This document shows positions 36,910-45,329 of a stretch of 51,650 nucleotides of DNA, in pieces (position 1 is the stretch's first letter; each line of letters begins with the position of its first letter). The notes under the pieces were generated by a model. That model made no database searches. It saw nothing but the letters and a program-made list of their open reading frames with translations, and was not told where the DNA came from. The DNA is taken from assembly GCA_023647555.1 (NCBI GenBank), contig JALRLY010000250.1:1-51650 (forward strand), in the 5' to 3' direction. This stretch comes from Pancytospora philotis. Lineage: Eukaryota > Microsporidia. The position numbers were made by a program, and so were the translations under genes.

Positions 36910-38172
36910 CTATTTATTGAGTTTTTGCCTCTTTGGCTCCGGCTCCCCGCTAAGCCGCGCCTTCAAATATTCGGCCTCGGCAGGATACTCTGCACTCAGT
37001 TTAGTGCAATCCGCAAGCAGGCGTGAAGTGACCTCGTGCGGCAGCCCACTCATCAGATTGTCGTCGTCGGCGATCATTTGCAAGCGGGTCTGGCCATCGG
37101 CATCCAATACATCCAGATAGTAGGCGCTTATCGCAGTAAGTTTGGCCGCATCGCGGAGCCTATAGAAGGAATCATTACTATAGACTTTGTTGACGCACTT
37201 GGTCACATCACGCGGATCAAACCCCATTGCAACAGCGAACTCGAAATAGTAGCCCCCACTATTCATCAGGATACGGCACGATATCTCCTCCCAATCAAAA
37301 AGCTCTGCTTCCAACTTCTTCGCCTCCTCAGCATCGATGCCTTTCATGCCCTCACGCACTGCTCGGGCGCAGCACAGCACGAAGCCTTGTATCGACTGCC
37401 CCATTCCCATTACGATTACCACCAACGGCTTGATAAACTGTCTGATTGTCTCCTCACGATTCTCACTCTTCAGTGCGCAGGCCACCAGGTCAGATAAATC
37501 ATCGAAGGAAATGTCGCAACCTAAGCATATGCCTCTGCGGAGCATATGCATAAATGCCTCCGCTACCGTATCTGCAGTAAGCACACCCTTAAGGTACTCC
37601 ACAGTGCCCACAGACACGGTCTCCTCGATTTTGCGATACAGCTGCTTAAACAGCAACGGCCTCAGCCTCAGTCCGATCTCCCTGCTTTTTCTGACATCGG
37701 CAGGAGTAACCTTAAAAGCCTCCCGGTAGAACGTATCCTTCTTATTCCACTCGTCTGCGTCGCCAGCCCTGTCAACAAGATCAAAAAGCACCTCGTATCT
37801 TTTCTGCGTCGGATCCGCCGCCACGAGCCTGCTGAATTCCGCCTCGGGTTCTTTGCAGGAGAGCAAATAAAACGTGACGAACCTTCGCTTCGTATACGTG
37901 TTCGCATCAGCCTTAAACTCAGTGTTCACCTCGATGCCCGAGTGAAATTTGCTATCGTCATGCCCGTCCATGCAGTCTTTAAACAGCTTGTCGTACAGCG
38001 TATCACTAAGACCAGAGATGTGGGCACACGAGTAGAGAATGCTCTCTTTGATGTTGTGCCAGTTGATAGCCGCACCTTTAGATCCTGCCGCACAGCCCTG
38101 CGGGGCAGCGCGCACGGAAAATAACAGCGATACAGCCGTTGCGACTTTCGGTACGATGGCAGCAAGCAGCAT
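36910..38172 (-). CDS. Family B secreted protein B8, hybrid gene
   Basis: 420 aa. The signal peptide begins MLLAAIVPKVATAVSLLFSV. N-terminal and central parts pair with B10 (DGHDDSKFHSGIEVNTEF, TFYLLSCKEPE, KRYEVLFDLVDRAG, SVGTVEYLKGVLTADTV, FMHMLRRG, DLVACALKSE). The last 50 residues and the 3' flank instead match B5 and B6 (LSAEYPAEAEYLKARLSGEP). It ends EPKRQKLNK-stop, which fits K-R-x-K, with AATAAA inside the last codons. CCCC (38178-38181) precedes the ATG, but no AAATTTT element is seen. Confidence 0.93.
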   Translation of the reverse strand: MLLAAIVPKVATAVSLLFSVRAAPQGCAAGSKGAAINWHNIKESILYSCAHISGLSDTLYDKLFKDCMDGHDDSKFHSGIEVNTEFKADANTYTKRRFVTFYLLSCKEPEAEFSRLVAADPTQKRYEVLFDLVDRAGDADEWNKKDTFYREAFKVTPADVRKSREIGLRLRPLLFKQLYRKIEETVSVGTVEYLKGVLTADTVAEAFMHMLRRGICLGCDISFDDLSDLVACALKSENREETIRQFIKPLVVIVMGMGQSIQGFVLCCARAVREGMKGIDAEEAKKLEAELFDWEEISCRILMNSGGYYFEFAVAMGFDPRDVTKCVNKVYSNDSFYRLRDAAKLTAISAYYLDVLDADGQTRLQMIADDDNLMSGLPHEVTSRLLADCTKLSAEYPAEAEYLKARLSGEPEPKRQKLNK

Positions 38173-38793
38173 TGTGAGGGGTGCATTTCAGTTAATACTA
38201 CAACAACTAGTAAAGGGTCAAATGACTAGCAGAATTTTCAACGACCAATAATAACGGCCATATCAGAAATTTGGTACTCCTTTTCAGATCAAGAACCAAC
38301 TCGTCTTTTATACTGTGCCTGGTGATGGGCTATCAAAAGCTGTAACATGTATTCTAGCCACTGCAACGGCCGAGGAAAATCCTGTAATAGCCAATGCCGG
38401 CTGCTGCAACAGCCTACCTGTCTTCCCTGCACTAGATAGCAATCTGGTTGTTAAGATGCAAAAAGCGCCACCAGCTCTTATTTGTGCCCATTAAAGCTAC
38501 GGATGTCTGTATTCTTATACCAAAATTTAGTAGCTGTATAGAATGGTGTTCACCTGAACCTTCACAAGCTGTATGTAATAGCCGCTGCCCATACCAGTCT
38601 TATTTTGCCTACTGCGACACAGAACGATAAAGCACATCTGAGCAGCAGTCGGTACTGCAAAAGCTTAGGACTCCTAAATGGCTGTATAACGCACTGTAGA
38701 ACAACTTCATCCGATCCAGGCCATTGGTTATGGCGTTCCTAAAAAATGCAAGCGGGACAAAAGGTAACCGAAGCAAGCCCTGTTTGATCATGC
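38173..38793. other. Long intergenic gap B8-B9
   Basis: 621 bases. No gene or RNA is supported. A weak version of the family B upstream block lies at 38300-38350. Confidence 0.55.
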
Positions 38794-40023
38794 CTATTTA
38801 TTGAACTTTCTTTTTTTCGATTCCAGCGCCGAGTTAAGGCGTTTGTTTAGATACTTGGCCTGCTTAGGGTGCTTTGCACCCAGTTTAGCGCAATCTTTAA
38901 GTAGGTGAGAAAGAAGTCCGCGCGGTAACCTGTCCATCAGATTACCATTGCTGGCGATCTTTTGCAGACGGGTTTGCCCATCAGCGTCTAATGCATCGAG
39001 CAAGTAGGCACTGAGGGCACAGAGTCTTCCCTCGCTGGCCTCGATAACAAGGCCTTCAAAAGTATCGGTGATATACCTGGCCACCTCACATGGATCAAAC
39101 TCCATCTCGACCGCTATCTCGACATACGCAGCCGGCTCCTCGCACAAGAGACGAGACGACAGCTTCTTCCAATCAGCCATCTCCCTTACTATCCTCTTAG
39201 CCTCCTTCCCATCGATGTCCTTCGTGCCATCAAGCATGGCCTGGGCGCAGCCCAGCGCATGAGAATTTCCATCACGCAGCTCCAGCAAGTTATCCATCAG
39301 TGGCCTTATAAACTGTTTGATCGTCTCCTCGCGGTCCCCGCTCCTCAGTGCGCTGGCCAAGAGGTCTGACAACTCATCGTAGGGAACATAGCACCCTAAG
39401 CACGTGCCTCTGCGGCGCAGATGTAAAAACGCATCCACTACCGAGTCCGCAGTGAACACGCCCTTCAGATATTCCACGGCATGCACAGACACAGCCTCCT
39501 CGATTTTGCAGAGCAGCCGCCTGTATACCACAGGCTTGAACTCTCCCGCCTTTTCCTTGATTCTGTTCCAGCCATTATATGTAAATTCAAAAATATCCCC
39601 GCGGAGCGACTCATCCCAATACGCCTTTTCAATAAGATCAAAAAGCACCTCGTATCTCTCGAGTCTCGGGTCCAACGATATGAGCCGCTTAACTTCCTTT
39701 TCGGGATCCTCGCAGGAAAGCAGATAGACCGCGATGAAACTTTTTTTCCAGGTTAAACTTGAATCAGCATCAATCTCGGCATTCAGTTTGATACCGGAAT
39801 GAAATTTGCTATCGTTATGCCTATGCGTGCAATCCTTGAGTAGCTTACAATACAACGGATCATCGAAACTGTCGTTATACTTCTCGAAAATGCTCTTTCT
39901 TATGGTGCGCCAATCAATGGCCACGCCCTTAGATCCAGCAGCACCGTCCTGTGTGGTAGCGCGTGCGGCATATAAGAGCGAAAGAGCCGCTGCAGCTCCT
40001 GGTGCGATGGCAGCGAGCAGCGT
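38794..40023 (-). CDS. Family B secreted protein B9, ACG at the start position
   Basis: 409 codons if read from ACG at 40021-40023. That codon sits exactly where other copies have ATG, in the same context (CACA-xxG-CTGCTCGCTGCC). It is followed by an intact signal peptide (LLAAIAPGAAAALSLLYAA) and TTQDGAAGSKGV. Promoter elements CCCC (40029-40032) and AAAATTTTT (40044-40052) are intact. The body is undamaged: KFHSGIKL, YLLSCEDPE, RYEVLFDL, VFTADSVVDAFLHLRRRG, YDELSDLLASALRSGDR, QFIRPLMD, HALGCAQAM, DWKKLS and YLLDALDADGQTRLQKI. It ends ESKKRKFNK-stop with a clear K-K-R-K cluster. There is no ATG until inside the body. It is either a recent start-loss pseudogene or uses ACG. Confidence 0.85.
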   Translation of the reverse strand, partial: TLLAAIAPGAAAALSLLYAARATTQDGAAGSKGVAIDWRTIRKSIFEKYNDSFDDPLYCKLLKDCTHRHNDSKFHSGIKLNAEIDADSSLTWKKSFIAVYLLSCEDPEKEVKRLISLDPRLERYEVLFDLIEKAYWDESLRGDIFEFTYNGWNRIKEKAGEFKPVVYRRLLCKIEEAVSVHAVEYLKGVFTADSVVDAFLHLRRRGTCLGCYVPYDELSDLLASALRSGDREETIKQFIRPLMDNLLELRDGNSHALGCAQAMLDGTKDIDGKEAKRIVREMADWKKLSSRLLCEEPAAYVEIAVEMEFDPCEVARYITDTFEGLVIEASEGRLCALSAYLLDALDADGQTRLQKIASNGNLMDRLPRGLLSHLLKDCAKLGAKHPKQAKYLNKRLNSALESKKRKFNK

Positions 40024-40449
40024 TGTGAGGGGCGCGGATCTGTAAAATTTTTCAGCGGCAAGCAGGGGGGTCCAACAACTAGTAGAATTTTATAACGGCC
40101 AATAATAACTGCCATATCAGGAATTAAACACTCCTTGATCATCCAGAGCCCCTTTTTGAGATCAAGAGCTAACCGGCTCCTTATGGCTCGCTTAGTGATA
40201 AGCTATGCACCCGCTATGATAATATATTCTAGATAATTTACTAGCTTAATTGTACCTATTCAGGGTACAGATAACTAAATACACGTATTTGGCCGAGGCG
40301 TTCAGACGCTGCGCGGAATCTTCGAGGGGCGGACAGAGTGCGGCCTCCGCTGGCGGAACAGAGCTGGGGCGCAAATGCGCATAAGAGTTGCAGGCGCGAA
40401 TAAAAACACCCACGATGGCCATAATATTATATTTCTTAAGTAAGTTTAG
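40024..40449. other. Intergenic gap B9-B10
   Basis: 426 bases, no gene. AACGGCCAATAATAACTGCCATATCAGG-type sequence at about 40094-40122 recurs upstream of B8 and B10. Confidence 0.6.
40029..40052 (-). promoter_or_regulatory. Intact start signal upstream of the ACG of B9
   Basis: On the coding strand AAAATTTTT (40044-40052) then CCCC (40029-40032), matching the functional copies despite the altered start codon. Confidence 0.75.
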
Positions 40450-41712
40450 TCAAAAATTGAGCCTGAGTCCGAGTGCCTTTGGTTTTGGTTCCACGTTGAG
40501 ACGCTCCTGCAAATATTCGGCCTTAGCACGATAATGCACACTTAGATCAGTGCAATCTTGGCGCAGGCGAGGAACAACCCCGTTCGGCAGCCCTTTTATC
40601 AAATCGCTGTCATCGATGATGCTCTCCAAACGGGTGCGCCCACTGTTGTCTAATACATCCATATAGTAGGCGCTGAGCGCGTTGAGTGCATCCCTATCGA
40701 GCTCATGAGGGGTCGCTCCGCGGACTTCGTTGATGTACTTGGTCACCTCACGCGGATCAAAATCCATTGCAACTGCTAACTTGAAATAGCGGACCATATC
40801 ATTCCGCACGAGAATTAACGATAATTTCTCCCAGTCAAACAACAGCGTTTCTAACTTCTTCGCCTCCACTGCGCCGATGCCTTCCGAGCCATCCCGCACA
40901 GCCAGGGCGCAGTTCAATACATGGGTTGCGCCAGTATAATACATTCCCAATATACAATCCACCAGTGGCTTTACAAACTGCTGGATCGCCTCTTTGGGAT
41001 CCTCACTCTTCAGTGCGCAGGCCACAAGGCCAGTTAAATCTGTGTAAGAAATGGTACTGCCTCGACACTTGCCTCGGCGAAGCATATGCAAAAATCCATC
41101 GACCACCGTATCTGCAGTGAGCTCGCCCTTCAAATACTCAGCGGTGCCCACGGACATAGCCTCCTCGATTTTGCCAAGCAGCTGCTTCTCCAACGACAGC
41201 CTCAGCTCTCGCCCACTCACCTTGCTTTCTTTGACATAGGAAGGAGTGACCTTAAAAGCCTTCTGGTAGAGCATATCCCACCTCTTCCACTCATCTCTGC
41301 TGCCCGCCCTAATGACAAGATCGTAAAGCACCTCGTATCTCTTGTGCGTCGGATCTGCCGCCAAGAGCCTGCCGAATTCCTTCACGGGCTCTTTGCAGGA
41401 GAGCAGATAAAAAGTGATGAAACTCCGCTTCGTATACGCGTCCTTCTTGGCATTGAACTCGGTATTCACCTCGATGCCCGAGTGGAACTTGCTATCGTCA
41501 TGCCCGTCCATACAGTCGTTATATAGCTCGCCATATAGGGTATCAATGGTGCTTGGAATATGACCGCACATATAAATAATGCTCTCATTGATGCTGTGCC
41601 AAGTGATGGCCGGTTCTTCGGATCCTGCCGCATGGCGCAGTGGAGCGGCGTATGCGGAAAGCAGCAGCGATGCAGCTGTTGCAGCTCTCGGTACGATGGC
41701 GCCAAGCAGCAT
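40450..41712 (-). CDS. Family B secreted protein B10
   Basis: 420 aa. The signal peptide begins MLLGAIVPRAATAASLLLSA. It is closest to B8 through the first three quarters (DGHDDSKFHSGIEVNTEF, TFYLLSCKEP, KRYEVLYDLVIRAG, SVGTAEYLKGELTADTV, FLHMLRRGKC, LVACALKSED). The C terminus differs: ERLNVEPKPKALGLRLNF, without the N-K-stop end and without a strong basic cluster. CCC (41718-41720) precedes the ATG, and the AAATTTT element is degenerate (AAAAATCTT). It is the outermost full-length copy and divergent to the SAPS-like gene. Confidence 0.92.
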   Translation of the reverse strand: MLLGAIVPRAATAASLLLSAYAAPLRHAAGSEEPAITWHSINESIIYMCGHIPSTIDTLYGELYNDCMDGHDDSKFHSGIEVNTEFNAKKDAYTKRSFITFYLLSCKEPVKEFGRLLAADPTHKRYEVLYDLVIRAGSRDEWKRWDMLYQKAFKVTPSYVKESKVSGRELRLSLEKQLLGKIEEAMSVGTAEYLKGELTADTVVDGFLHMLRRGKCRGSTISYTDLTGLVACALKSEDPKEAIQQFVKPLVDCILGMYYTGATHVLNCALAVRDGSEGIGAVEAKKLETLLFDWEKLSLILVRNDMVRYFKLAVAMDFDPREVTKYINEVRGATPHELDRDALNALSAYYMDVLDNSGRTRLESIIDDSDLIKGLPNGVVPRLRQDCTDLSVHYRAKAEYLQERLNVEPKPKALGLRLNF

Positions 41713-42082
41713 GCGAAGGGTGCGGATCTGTAAGATTTTTAACGACCAGTAAAAGGGCCCAACAACCAGTAAATTTTTAAACGACCAATAATAACTGCCA
41801 TATCAAAAATTGAACGCTCCTTAATTATCCAGAACCTCTTTTGGCAATCAAGAGCTAGCTGGTTCTCTATAGCAACCTTAGTGACGACCCATATACCAGT
41901 TGTAAAGCGAATTCTAAATACTTTAGTGCCATCATTATATTTATGTAATACTCGGTCTTGGCCACAGCATCATCCCACCTGTATTCTACTGTGCCGAACA
42001 ATAATCTACATGGCACTCTTGCGACGAACCAACAGATAAACAAACTCCCTCCGCGCTCAAGTCCCCGCAAATTTTGCATCCC
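41713..42082. other. Divergent intergenic region B10/SAPS-like
   Basis: 370 bases. It contains repeated AACGACCA(G/A)TAA units (about 41741-41800) and the family B upstream block. The right end has CCCCGCAAATTTTGCATCCC directly before the ATG at 42083. Confidence 0.65.
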
Positions 42083-43693
42083 ATGACGCCGCTCCAGAGG
42101 CGCCTGGCCGCGGACTACACGCTGCTCAACCTGAACGACCCGACCACCACGCACTTCTACACCGGGCAGCTCGACTATCTGATCGAGACCTTCCCCTACT
42201 TCAAGGACCAGGAGAGCATCACTGCCTTCTTCACCAGCACAAACGCAAAGTTCAACGCGCGGTTCCACCAGCGCATGGAGCAGTTCCTTGGAATTGTCGA
42301 GTACAGCGATAATAGCGATAGTGGCAATAGCAAAGATGTACTGGCGAGCCTAGTAGAGGATAGACGGGAGGAGGCACCAGCCGATAGCAGCACCACAGAC
42401 AGCGAGGCCTGTGCCACTTTCGACAGCTACCTGCAAGATTCGCTGGGTGAGCCGCCCTCCTCCTCCTGCGAGTCCATCGAGCTGCCCGCGTTGCAGCCGC
42501 GCCCGCGAGAGTCCCTGCGCCAGCTGGCCACCCCCGCGGATTTCACAGTGCATTCCAAGGCTGCAGTTTTACAATCCTACGCGCGCGTGCTCACGGCCCA
42601 CCTCGGGTCCTTCGCGCTCACCCCCGGACTGATCCAGAGCATGGTGGGCCTGCTGGAACACGACTGCGTGCAGCTGCTGCTGCTCGCAATGCTCCAGCGC
42701 GGGCTTCTCCTCCCCATCCTTTTGGAGAACGGGTGCGTTGCGCGGATCCTGCGCGAGCACCCAAAGAGCCTCTGCGCGCTGCTAGAGGGCATCTTCTGCT
42801 CATCGCTGAACGACGTGGACGACGAGGAGCGCTTCATGGACCAGGTCGAGCAGCACCGCGCCTATCTGGTGGACAAGTTCCTGAAGCTGGGCATCGACGA
42901 CGGCTGTGTGGAGGACTTCCCAGAGGCGGTGGCCGGCAGGGCAGAGGGCACCGGATACATAAACGAGGCGTACGTTATATACAAAATACTGCACACAATT
43001 TGTCTACACCGCAGCTCCATCAAGATCAGGCCGTGCCGTGTGCTGCGCGTCTGCAGATTCTCGCTTTATTACCTGCGGCTGCTCAGCTTCGATGCGACGC
43101 CTCTCACCGCGCCTTTCCTGGGCCACCTTGTAGAGCTCTTCTACGGGAGCCCGTCGAACTCGCACCTGCTCACATCCGTCTCGCGTATCTTCATCAGGAC
43201 TTCCGAGCATGCGCTCAAAGAAACGGCCTTTTTCCAGCTGCTGCACAGGCACTGCTACTCCTACGCCGCCAGCGAGCGCGCCTCCTCCGCCGACTCATCG
43301 GTCGCTGCGAGACTGGAATCGACTCTTACTGTTGGGCATGGCGGGTTGGAGGCAAAGCAGCCCTCCTTCGCCCCCACAGAAGCTCACATTGCAAACGGAA
43401 ACCTCAAGACCATTTTTGCTTTTATCCTCAGGCTCTACCTCAAATTCGCATCGTTCATAAAAATACAGTACCCCAGCTGGGATGTTCTGCACGAGCTCAT
43501 GGACGTCTACTGCAAGCTGGAGAAGGCGAAGTCCACCAACGACGATCTGGAGCTCCTCGCTGAGTACGAGGGCTTCCAGCGCTACATCGTAGACCACATG
43601 CTCAGCGTGCTGCCTTGTTCTTCGATATTCCTGCGGTCCAGCGGGGCTGAGAGCAGCAGCACTGCTTCTGAGCAGCTACCGCGGGAGCCCTGA
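42083..43693 (+). CDS. Helical-repeat protein, possibly SAPS-like PP6 regulatory subunit
   Basis: 536 aa from the ATG at 42083, which follows AAATTTTGCATCCC. A helical N-terminal part contains FPYFKDQESITAFF. A Ser/Asp-rich loop (about 75-140) follows, and then a long array of hydrophobic helices. The pattern LIQSMVGLLEHDCVQLLLLAML.....ILLENGCVARIL and later HLVELFYGSPSNSHLLTSVSRIF resembles SAPS-family helices (their LLLRL/WL..E.LI and LFF.YPWNNFLH segments). SAPS proteins bind Sit4/PP6-type phosphatases. The match is by eye and partial, so treat the name as a suggestion. It is GC-rich with housekeeping-like codons. AATAAA follows the stop within 20 bases. Confidence 0.6.
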   Translation: MTPLQRRLAADYTLLNLNDPTTTHFYTGQLDYLIETFPYFKDQESITAFFTSTNAKFNARFHQRMEQFLGIVEYSDNSDSGNSKDVLASLVEDRREEAPADSSTTDSEACATFDSYLQDSLGEPPSSSCESIELPALQPRPRESLRQLATPADFTVHSKAAVLQSYARVLTAHLGSFALTPGLIQSMVGLLEHDCVQLLLLAMLQRGLLLPILLENGCVARILREHPKSLCALLEGIFCSSLNDVDDEERFMDQVEQHRAYLVDKFLKLGIDDGCVEDFPEAVAGRAEGTGYINEAYVIYKILHTICLHRSSIKIRPCRVLRVCRFSLYYLRLLSFDATPLTAPFLGHLVELFYGSPSNSHLLTSVSRIFIRTSEHALKETAFFQLLHRHCYSYAASERASSADSSVAARLESTLTVGHGGLEAKQPSFAPTEAHIANGNLKTIFAFILRLYLKFASFIKIQYPSWDVLHELMDVYCKLEKAKSTNDDLELLAEYEGFQRYIVDHMLSVLPCSSIFLRSSGAESSSTASEQLPREP

Positions 43694-43917
43694 AGTGGTT
43701 TGCATGTAATAAAAACTATTGTTTAATTGGAAATCTATTTTAACCATGGATGATTAAGGTAGGAAAGAAACGTATGTAATTATTCAGAGTAAAAATCAGC
43801 TATGAGTTAAAAATGGTACGTTAGTAGGTATTTAATGCAATGTTATAAGAAGATTTTATGAGAATGTGATGAGCAATCCCGAATTTTGAACATGTTAGAT
43901 ATTCTGGATAGCTTCAC

Positions 43918-44787
43918 TCACACTCTGTCCTGAGACCCAGCGTATTTGCAGCGCATCGCACTAACACGTATGGCATGCTTGCAGCGCACCGCATGGTCGT
44001 TTCCCACACACCATAACCCCATTATCTCATCCTTCAGCGGCCATACGAACTGTAACAGCGTTCGTTGAAATTCTTCACTCTCATAATCTATACCCTCAAA
44101 CGCTCCATCCAGAAGAGCTATCAGTTCGGCGTAGAAATCGATGCCAGCTATAGTAGATTTCCGATACAAGTGTAGAAAAGCATCCACGACCGTATCAGGG
44201 TTAAACACGCCCTTCAAATACATTCCAATGGGCACAAGCATAGCCTCCCAGATTTTGCTGCGCAGCAGCTCGCGTATCCGTAGCTCTTGCGCCTGCCTGT
44301 TCGCTTCGATCTTTTCCCAGCCAGCTTCGGAGACTTCAAAGAAGAGTGCAGGGCGCCTTCTGTAGCAGTGTATGTGCTGAAAAAGGTCGAAAAGGGCCTC
44401 TAGTACCCCATATGCTGAGTCTGCGGATGTAAGCTTTTCAACCTCTTCGTAGGGATCTTCTCGGGAGAACAGGTAGAGCGTAATGAACATTCGTTTCATA
44501 TTTATGTCTTCATCATCCGCATGGCACTCGGTAATGAATCTGATATCTGAGTTGGCACTGTCTGGTCGACTAAGAAGACCGTCCATGCATTTTCTGAGCA
44601 GCTCATCGTACGAAGTGTGAAGGACGGCATAGTTATGAAGATCCATCTCAAAGATGCTCTCTTTGATGCTATCTCGGGCGAGAGCAATGCTTTTGGACTC
44701 CGGTGCGCTGTCCGGCGCAGTAGCGCGTATGGAGAGGAACAGCGATAACGCTGTTGCTGTTCTTTGAGCGATGGCGGCAAGCAGCAT
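43918..44787 (-). CDS. Family B protein B11, truncated
   Basis: 289 aa from the ATG at 44787 (MLLAAIAQRTATALSLFLSI). It has a good signal peptide and N-terminal family B motifs (ESIFEM, YDELLRKCMDG, LYLFSREDPYEE, LEALFDLF, VFNPDTVVDAFLHLYRKSTIAGIDFYAEL, FVWPLKDE). It stops directly after the HA-x-RC motif (HAVRCKHAIR). The C-terminal third (DW block and YYL...LP block) is absent, and the downstream bases do not continue it in any frame I checked. It is separated from the array by the convergent SAPS-like gene. It may be a translated short variant or a decaying pseudogene. The start signal GGGG/AAATTT-type is retained. Confidence 0.75.
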   Translation of the reverse strand: MLLAAIAQRTATALSLFLSIRATAPDSAPESKSIALARDSIKESIFEMDLHNYAVLHTSYDELLRKCMDGLLSRPDSANSDIRFITECHADDEDINMKRMFITLYLFSREDPYEEVEKLTSADSAYGVLEALFDLFQHIHCYRRRPALFFEVSEAGWEKIEANRQAQELRIRELLRSKIWEAMLVPIGMYLKGVFNPDTVVDAFLHLYRKSTIAGIDFYAELIALLDGAFEGIDYESEEFQRTLLQFVWPLKDEIMGLWCVGNDHAVRCKHAIRVSAMRCKYAGSQDRV

Positions 44788-45329
44788 TATCGGGGTGCAA
44801 ATTTGTATAATTTTACACGGCTGCAAAATTTTGACATCCAGTGAAAAATTCAACAGTTTTTAAACTTTTGTCCAGCCAGTAAAATTTAAAGTACGATATT
44901 GAAGTAGTTCCTAATCGCGCGGTATTCTGATCTCATGTTGTGCAAGGATAAGTTATGTGCATATCAGTTCAATTGGCAATAATGCAACCATCAAAATACC
45001 AAAGGCGCATTGGTACGATCCATTTGCAGAAGAAATCAATATGATGTACGGGTGCCATGCCAAAGCTGTTGTACGTCGTGACTCTGGACAGAACTCTGAC
45101 GCGATGCCACGAGAAGTACTTATGCAAATAACTTCACGATCAACTTAAAAGCATACGCCCAACCCCGGGCGCCAAAAGCGACAGGAAGTGGCAGCCAAGA
45201 ATCTGATAAACAGGCTCGCGAAGAAAACATCAGCAAATGTGCATGTAATAATTCGAACCTGAGAAACAGTAATAATCAAAGGCAGATCCACACCATACAA
45301 CGATAATAAAACCCATCGCTACAAATAAT
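44788..45329. other. Intergenic gap B11-BET gene
   Basis: 542 bases. It contains the relict above (44957-45130). The rest has no recognisable gene. Confidence 0.6.
44957..45130 (+). pseudogene. Relict fragment of the R4/Dong-like element
   Basis: The plus-strand stretch ISSIGNNATIKIPKAHWYD aligns column by column with the segment just after the endonuclease core of the 47-kb element (ITS....TVEMEKAHKYD). INMMYGC then matches LGMMYKC. After about 45070 the match shifts frame: YVVTLDRTLTRCHEKYL appears in the next frame and matches YVLTWDGAVTKCHEKYL. So it is a frameshifted remnant of about 170 bases. Confidence 0.75.

Noticed and set aside
45248..45262. B-box-like GGTTCGAATT on the minus strand
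   Set aside because: No A box at the right distance and no stems; isolated match.
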